A DNA stretch of 45,523 nt, taken from assembly GCA_009392285.1 (NCBI GenBank), contig VFGU01000002.1:1-45523 (forward strand). Direction: 5' to 3'. The notes under the pieces were generated by a model. The model ran no database searches, was not told where the DNA came from, and saw nothing but the letters and a program-made list of their open reading frames with translations. This document shows, in pieces, positions 41,565-45,523 of this stretch; within the stretch, counting starts at the first letter, position 1; each line of letters begins with the position of its first letter. Made by a program: the position numbers and the translations under genes. The stretch comes from SAR202 cluster bacterium. GTDB taxonomy: Bacteria > Chloroflexota > Dehalococcoidia > Lucifugimonadales > Lucifugimonadaceae.

Positions 41565-42341
41565 TTATAAATAAGAAGATGCCCAATTCAATCCAGAAAT
41601 GGTATCTTTCTGAGGAATATATTCACATCCTATCCATCCTTCATATCCCATTGAATCTATCTCACTAAATATTTTTGGATAATTCAATTCTCCAGTTCCT
41701 GGCTCATGTCTTCCTGGATTATCTGCAAGTTGCATATGCCCAATTATTTTTAAATTTTCTTTAATAGTGTTAATTATATTTCCTTCCATAATTTGCATAT
41801 GATAAATATCATATTGAAGTTTAATATTTGAATGATTAACTGAACCTATAATTTCTAAAGCTTTGTTTGTGCTTGAAAGCCAATATCCAGGAATATCAAC
41901 AGTATTTATAGGCTCAACTAGTAACTGAAATCCATGCTCATCCAATTTATGTGCAGCAAAAGTAAGGTTTTTAATTAAAGTATCTTGTGCTTCAGTGTCT
42001 GAGACTCCACTTGGCACTTTTCCAACTAAACAGGTCAAATTTATTGGCTTTATTGAATTTGCAAATTCTATTGCCAATCCAACCCCATCTTCGAATTCAT
42101 TTATTCTATTAGGGTCAGCAGCTAATCCTCTATCACCTGAATCCCAATCACCCGCAGGCAGATCAAAAAGAATTTGATCAAGGTTGCTTTCTTTGAGTTC
42201 ATTCAGAATATTATCTTTTGAAAAATCATATGGAAATAAATATTCGACAGACCTAAAACCTTGATTTGATGCTTCTTTAAATCTATCCATGAAATCTACT
42301 TCATTAAACATCATAGATAAATTTGCAGCTAAATTTACCAT
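41565..42341 (-). CDS. hyi: Hydroxypyruvate isomerase
   Basis: A 258-residue TIM-barrel isomerase converting hydroxypyruvate to tartronate semialdehyde. The N terminus ANLSMMFNEVDFMDRF matches Hyi, and the metal/catalytic residues are seen in LLVEPIN (Glu143), YDIYHMQIMEG (177-187), HMQLADNPGRHEPGTGELNY and GCEY (Glu240). A strong AAGGAGGAG site precedes the ATG. It lies between cysteine synthase and pgpA. No glyoxylate carboligase or tartronate semialdehyde reductase is near, so a related ketose or sugar-acid substrate is possible. Confidence 0.82.
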   Translation of the reverse strand: MVNLAANLSMMFNEVDFMDRFKEASNQGFRSVEYLFPYDFSKDNILNELKESNLDQILFDLPAGDWDSGDRGLAADPNRINEFEDGVGLAIEFANSIKPINLTCLVGKVPSGVSDTEAQDTLIKNLTFAAHKLDEHGFQLLVEPINTVDIPGYWLSSTNKALEIIGSVNHSNIKLQYDIYHMQIMEGNIINTIKENLKIIGHMQLADNPGRHEPGTGELNYPKIFSEIDSMGYEGWIGCEYIPQKDTISGLNWASSYL

Positions 42342-42381
42342 ATTATTCTCCTCCTTATATTGATTTTAACAATAGACTAAA

Positions 42382-43317
42382 TTACCACCAAATTTTTTGT
42401 TCTCCAATTTCTTTGATGTCCTTATAGTCCATCTCCCATAACTTGCTAGATAAATATCTTTCTCCTGAATCAGCTATTATTATGACAATATTTCCTGTCT
42501 TGATTTTTTTTGCTACTTTCAATGCTGCTGCAGTAACAGCGCCACATGAAACCCCAGCAAAAATTCCACAACTTTCCATTAACATTTTTGTCCAATAAAA
42601 AGACTCTTCTTCTCCGACCAGAATTCTAGAATCGAGTTTTTCAAGATCAAGAATCGGAGGAATAAACCCATGCTCAATACTTCTTAGTGCTGGAACAACT
42701 TCTTCAGGATGAGGGGCAGCTGCAACTACTTTAATATTTTTATTATATTCTTTTAAAGCCTTTCCAACGCCCATCAAAGTTCCCCCTGTACCCAAGCCAG
42801 CTACAAATACATCTATATCAGGTAACTGTTCAATTATTTCTGGACCTGTAGTTTCATAATGAGCTCTTGGGTTGGCCTCATTTCCATATTGGTACGGCAT
42901 AAAATAATCAGGGTTTTCTTCAGCAATTTTTTCGGCAAGCCTAATAGCACCATTGGTTCCTTGTTCGCCATCCGAGTAAATAATTTCTGCGCCAAGAGAA
43001 AGTAGAACTGACTTTCTTTCATCACTTACATTATCAGGCATAACAACTTTTAACTTATACCCCTTTACCCTAGATATCATGGCTAATGCTATTCCAGTAT
43101 TTCCACTTGTTGGCTCAATAATTGTAGAGCCATCTATTAACTTACCTTGCTCTTCTGCATCCTGAATCAGGTATTTCGCAACCCTATCCTTTATGCTCCC
43201 TGCAGGATTAAAACTTTCAAGTTTTGCAAAAATTTTTACTCCGTTAGGGCTAATGTTGCTGATATCAACCATTGGAGTATTCCCAATTGTTTCAATAATA
43301 TTTTTATCAATTTTCAT
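42382..43317 (-). CDS. Cysteine synthase (CysK/CysM)
   Basis: A 311-residue PLP enzyme of the cysteine synthase family. The PLP lysine is in NPAGSIKDR (Lys43), the substrate loop is PTSGNTG (69-75), and the phosphate loop is GTGGT (about 176-180). It makes cysteine from O-acetylserine (or phosphoserine) and a sulfur donor, or S-sulfocysteine from thiosulfate if of CysM type. Gene order moeB-cysteine synthase, 6 bp apart, recalls actinobacterial CysM, which takes sulfur from a small carrier protein activated by MoeZ/MoeB. No carrier or JAMM protease gene is in the window. It is behind a cysteine leader-attenuator. Confidence 0.88.
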   Translation of the reverse strand: MKIDKNIIETIGNTPMVDISNISPNGVKIFAKLESFNPAGSIKDRVAKYLIQDAEEQGKLIDGSTIIEPTSGNTGIALAMISRVKGYKLKVVMPDNVSDERKSVLLSLGAEIIYSDGEQGTNGAIRLAEKIAEENPDYFMPYQYGNEANPRAHYETTGPEIIEQLPDIDVFVAGLGTGGTLMGVGKALKEYNKNIKVVAAAPHPEEVVPALRSIEHGFIPPILDLEKLDSRILVGEEESFYWTKMLMESCGIFAGVSCGAVTAAALKVAKKIKTGNIVIIIADSGERYLSSKLWEMDYKDIKEIGEQKIWW

Positions 43318-43323
43318 TTCTTC

Positions 43324-44139
43324 TTAACCTTCAATTGAAGGCATTCCACAAAATAGTTCATAATCAATAAGCTCTTTAACTGAAGGGTTATCACCACAAA
43401 GAACACAATTTTCATTTCTTCTTATTTTTACTGTTCTAAATTCCATGCTTAAAGCATCTATTAGTATCATTCTGCCTTTCAATAAATCTCCAGTACCAAG
43501 AATATACTTTATTGTCTCTATTGCCTGTATACTTCCTATTAATCCAGGTAAAGCCCCAATTACTCCTGCTTCAGCACAACTTGGTACAGATCCTGGAGGA
43601 GGAGGATCAGGGAATATACACCTATAGCAATTGCCACCTGGAACATAAGTAGTTATTTGACCATCAAAAGTTAAGACACTGCCATCTATTAAAGGTTTCT
43701 TTGCAAAAAATGTAGCGTCACAAATTAAATATCTTGTTGGAAAGTTATCCGCTCCATTTATCACAACATCATATTTGTTAATAATTTCTAATGCATTTTT
43801 TGAAGTTATTGGCGCATCATGCATTTCAACATCAACATCAGGATTATACGCCTTAAGAGTTTCCATGGCTGACGTAACTTTGCTCTTTCCAATGTCTTCA
43901 TCTCTATGTAGAACTTGCCTTTGAAGGTTGCTTCTATCAACAACATCAAAATCTGCTATTCCAATCCTGCCCGCTCCAGCTAATGCTAAATATAATGCTG
44001 CTGGAGAACCTAAGCCCCCAGCCCCAATTATTAATACACTTGAATTTAATAATTTTCTTTGTCCTTCAGACCCAACTTGAGGCATTATGATATGCCTGCT
44101 ATACCGATCAACTTGCTCTGGATTTAATTTATTTATCAT
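43324..44139 (-). CDS. moeB: MoeB/ThiF-family sulfur-carrier adenylyltransferase
   Basis: A 271-residue E1-like enzyme. The nucleotide loop is GAGGLGSPAA (39-48), the catalytic cysteine is in SCAEAGVIGALPG (Cys188), and zinc ligands are Cys171/Cys174 (CYRC) and Cys245/Cys248 (CVLC). It activates the C terminus of a ThiS/MoaD/CysO-type carrier by adenylation, ready for sulfur loading. The C-terminal rhodanese domain of MoeZ is absent. AAAGGGT precedes the ATG, directly after the terminator's T run. Position ahead of cysteine synthase suggests carrier-dependent cysteine synthesis, though thiamin or molybdopterin roles cannot be excluded. Confidence 0.87.
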   Translation of the reverse strand: MINKLNPEQVDRYSRHIIMPQVGSEGQRKLLNSSVLIIGAGGLGSPAALYLALAGAGRIGIADFDVVDRSNLQRQVLHRDEDIGKSKVTSAMETLKAYNPDVDVEMHDAPITSKNALEIINKYDVVINGADNFPTRYLICDATFFAKKPLIDGSVLTFDGQITTYVPGGNCYRCIFPDPPPPGSVPSCAEAGVIGALPGLIGSIQAIETIKYILGTGDLLKGRMILIDALSMEFRTVKIRRNENCVLCGDNPSVKELIDYELFCGMPSIEG

Positions 44140-44153
44140 TTTTACCCTTTCAT

Positions 44154-44178
44154 AAAAAAAGCCCCGTATTATCGGGGC
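44154..44178 (-). terminator. Intrinsic terminator before moeB
   Basis: On the minus strand GCCCCG (44178-44173) pairs with CGGGGC (44166-44161) around a 6-base loop, followed by seven T (44160-44154). The moeB ATG is 15 bases beyond. Stem sequence and position copy the terminator ahead of tsuA. Confidence 0.86.
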
Positions 44179-44217
44179 ATTGAAGATTAATTTATCTTAT
44201 CTCTATATCAAATGCCC
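44175..44217 (-). promoter_or_regulatory. Antiterminator pairing of the moeB attenuator
   Basis: GGGCATT, within the final sense codons of the leader ORF (44217-44211), pairs perfectly over 7 bp with AATGCCC (44181-44175), which includes most of the 5' arm of the terminator. A ribosome finishing at the TAG (44203-44205) would cover GGGCATT; one stalled at the Cys codons would leave it free. Confidence 0.68.
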
Positions 44218-44274
44218 TTCATAGGTAGCACTACAACACAAACAAAATTTCTTATTTCTTATTGCAACAAACAT
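44203..44274 (-). CDS. Cysteine-rich leader peptide (attenuator uORF) before moeB
   Basis: A 23-codon ORF begins MFVAIRNKKFCLCC and ends with TAG. Three cysteines (positions 11, 13, 14) lie in a row of TGT TTG TGT TGT codons. Its ATG begins one base after the TAA of the Rrf2 gene (TAATATG), with AAGAAG about 8 bases upstream, so it is likely translated from the Rrf2 transcript. Downstream are the antiterminator, the terminator and moeB-cysM. It has fewer cysteines than the leader at 4279 but the same architecture, so I infer the same cysteine-sensing role. Confidence 0.75.
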   Translation of the reverse strand: MFVAIRNKKFCLCCSATYEGHLI

Positions 44275-44275
44275 A

Positions 44276-44716
44276 TTAATTCTTCTTAATCTTCAAGTCT
44301 TCCACAAATACTTTATCTCTATCGGCAAGATCTTGGACGGAAATGGTTTCTAACTTAGAAACTAAGGTTTTTTCAACATCTGACCACATATCTTGCTGAG
44401 AGCACTGACCTGACACTTCACATAAATCTGGAAATTCAATACAAGAAACAGGCGCCATCGTCTTGTCCAATCCGTGAATAACGTCAGCGATTGATATTTC
44501 AGAAGGGTTTTTTGCTAAAGAGTATCCTCCGTTAGGGCCCCTTACACTTTTTATAAATTTTTTTTTCAACAGATCATTAGATATCTGAAACAAAAATTTC
44601 TCTGGAATATGCCTTGCTTTAGATATTTCAGATCCTTTTGCTATAGAATTTTCTGGAATTGTGGCGAGATGAACCAAAATCCTAACTCCATAATCTATTT
44701 TCATAGGTACTAACAT
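44276..44716 (-). CDS. Rrf2-family regulator with Fe-S-type cysteines
   Basis: A 146-residue Rrf2 winged-helix regulator starting MLVPMKIDYGVRILVHLAT. The wing GPNGGYSLAK is intact. Three cysteines (92, 99 and 105 from this start) in C-x6-C-x5-C correspond closely to the 2Fe-2S ligands of IscR. I choose ATG 44716 because AAAGGA lies just upstream and because the predicted promoter start (about 44732) is downstream of the earlier in-frame ATG at 44740. Its position ahead of a cysteine operon recalls CymR, the Rrf2 repressor of cysteine metabolism in Bacillus, but the cysteines point to IscR-like sensing. It is first in a run with the leader, moeB and cysM. Confidence 0.83.
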   Translation of the reverse strand: MLVPMKIDYGVRILVHLATIPENSIAKGSEISKARHIPEKFLFQISNDLLKKKFIKSVRGPNGGYSLAKNPSEISIADVIHGLDKTMAPVSCIEFPDLCEVSGQCSQQDMWSDVEKTLVSKLETISVQDLADRDKVFVEDLKIKKN

Positions 44717-44738
44717 TAATTTTCCTTTGCTTGAATGC

Positions 44739-44796
44739 ATATTAACACGTATTTAGGTTAATCATCTAGATTAATCATCTGAATATGTGCTAATAT
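44739..44796. promoter_or_regulatory. Mirror-image divergent promoters with operator
   Basis: A 58-bp near-palindrome is centred on 44767.5. Its ends are ATATTAACACGTATT (44739-44753) and AATATGTGCTAATAT (44782-44796), matching as inverted repeats at 13 of 15 positions. Each contains an extended -10, TG[T/C]TAATAT, one per direction. The centre is ATCTAGAT (44764-44771), and TTAATCATCT occurs twice (44758-44767 and 44771-44780). This likely drives the Rrf2 gene leftwards and the bL25 gene rightwards, with a central site for a dimeric regulator, plausibly Rrf2 itself. Confidence 0.65.
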
Positions 44797-44827
44797 ACGT
44801 CAGGCTATAGATAACAACGGAATAAAC

Positions 44828-45511
44828 ATGGACCCAATATCACTAGAAACTAAAACGAGAACCACATTTGGTAAAAAACTAAGATCTTTAAGAAAAGATG
44901 GCACTTTACCTCTGCACGTTTACGGTCCTGGCATGGAATCTATTTCACTTCAATCAGAAACCAATAAGGTAATTAAAGTTTTGCAAGAAGCTGGCAGAAC
45001 TAATCCTGTGAAGATTATAGAAGAATCAGGAACAGAGCACACAACACTTGTTAGAAATGTTGATCAACATCCTGCCACAGGAGAACTACAGCATGTTGAT
45101 TTTATGAGAGTTGATGAGAACAAGGCTATAGAGGTAGAGGTTCCAGTTGTGTTGATCGGAGAAGCCCCAGGAATAAGAGGAGGGGCAGGAACAGTAACTC
45201 AAGCTATATACTCCTTGTCTGTTTTATCAAAACCATTTTCAGTTCCTAGTGAAATTCAAGCAGATGTATCGGTGCTAGTTGATCTTGAGGCATCTATAAG
45301 AAGGGGTGATTTAGAATTACCTGATGGAGTAGAGCTTGTTGGTGATCCAGAAATTTCAGTGGCATGGATTCAGCCTCCAAGGGTTCAAGAAGAAATTACT
45401 CCTGCTGAAGGTGAAGAAGGTGAAGAAGGTGCTGAAGGTGAAGAAGGTGCTGAAGGTGAAGAAGGTGAAGAAGGTGCTGAAGGTGCTGAAGATGCTGAAG
45501 GTGCCAATTAA
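44828..45511 (+). CDS. rplY: Ribosomal protein bL25, CTC form with acidic tail
   Basis: A 227-residue bL25/Ctc protein. The N-terminal 5S-rRNA-binding domain (ETKTRTTFGKKLRSLRKDGTLPLHVYGPG, shortened as GKKLRSLRKDGTLPLHVYG) covers about 1-90, and the TL5/CTC C-terminal domain about 98-190 (VEVPVVLIGEAPGIRGGAGT, then LEASIRRGDLELPDGV). A 35-residue tail of Glu, Gly and Ala follows, from a tandem DNA repeat. It binds 5S rRNA in the large subunit. CGGA lies upstream of the ATG as a weak ribosome-binding site. Often followed by pth in other genomes; the window ends before that. Confidence 0.9.
   Translation: MDPISLETKTRTTFGKKLRSLRKDGTLPLHVYGPGMESISLQSETNKVIKVLQEAGRTNPVKIIEESGTEHTTLVRNVDQHPATGELQHVDFMRVDENKAIEVEVPVVLIGEAPGIRGGAGTVTQAIYSLSVLSKPFSVPSEIQADVSVLVDLEASIRRGDLELPDGVELVGDPEISVAWIQPPRVQEEITPAEGEEGEEGAEGEEGAEGEEGEEGAEGAEDAEGAN
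45405..45504 (+). repeat. In-frame tandem repeat encoding the bL25 acidic tail
   Basis: About 100 bp built from the units GAAGGT, GAAGAAGGT and GCTGAAGGT in changing order, all multiples of three bases, encoding Glu-Gly, Glu-Glu-Gly and Ala-Glu-Gly. Such repeats can change copy number by slippage without breaking the frame. Confidence 0.85.
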
Positions 45512-45523
45512 AGATTAGGTTTC

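Noticed and set aside
44717-44740. Longer Rrf2 protein starting at 44740
   Set aside because: The ATG at 44740 lies upstream of the predicted transcription start and overlaps the -10 box; a ribosome-binding site favours 44716.
45405-45504. CRISPR-like or satellite repeat
   Set aside because: The units are 6 or 9 bases without spacers and are in frame with bL25, so this is a coding low-complexity tail.

Overview
This is an AT-rich, tightly packed bacterial window with about 44 protein genes and no rRNA, tRNA, IS element or CRISPR array that I can see. Eight predicted lipoproteins are present, including the amino-acid ABC transporter binding protein, and no outer-membrane or LPS gene is visible, so a monoderm-like envelope is likely. 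Low GC, very short or overlapping gene junctions, an uxuA-type gene, an L-rhamnonate-dehydratase-like enolase-superfamily gene, a LarA racemase and a molybdenum hydroxylase together suggest a streamlined marine heterotroph. A SAR202-type Chloroflexota is my leading guess; a low-GC marine actinobacterium is the alternative. This placement is inference; no rRNA or phylogenetic marker was searched.

Layout: 1-4173 holds a truncated gene, a membrane protein, a PQQ-type sugar dehydrogenase lipoprotein, a serine hydrolase and a membrane protein. 4241-7006 is a thiosulfate/sulfane-sulfur operon (TsuA-type importer, a degenerate TusA twin, TusA, rhodanese lipoprotein) preceded by a poly-cysteine leader peptide and an attenuator. 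7033-14352 carries lipoproteins, an acyltransferase, an HMA-MauE membrane protein, YceI, a glycosyltransferase, mannonate dehydratase with a coupled 40-aa membrane peptide, a Ni/Co permease and a fasciclin-META lipoprotein. 14649-20684 holds an asparagine-synthetase-like gene with a GT-B-like partner, a MOSC protein, two paralogous lipoproteins sharing a 116-bp identical block, and an MFS transporter. 20733-25040 is aapJQMP (general amino-acid ABC uptake), divergent from an M20 amidohydrolase. 26542-29895 is the methionine module: SAM-II/SAM-V-like riboswitch, metY and a metX-metW fusion. 29892-36847 has bL28, LarA and a sugar-acid cluster (Mo-hydroxylase, isomerase, SDR, an unlisted 52-aa Cys-rich protein, rhamnonate-dehydratase-like enzyme). 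36840-44716 contains MscS, YeiH, sucCD, pgpA, hyi, cysteine synthase, moeB/thiF and an Rrf2 regulator, with a second cysteine leader-attenuator between the regulator and moeB. The window closes with ribosomal protein bL25.

The most interesting system is RNA-level control of sulfur amino acids. Two unlinked operons (thiosulfate import/sulfur relay, and moeB-cysM) each begin with a short Cys-rich ORF. In both, the last codons contain a GGGCAT element that can pair with the 5' arm of a GCCCCG/CGGGGC terminator. This is what a cysteine-responsive ribosome-stalling attenuator predicts. A third operon (metY-metXW) is controlled by an apparent SAM riboswitch whose P1 3' arm doubles as the antiterminator.
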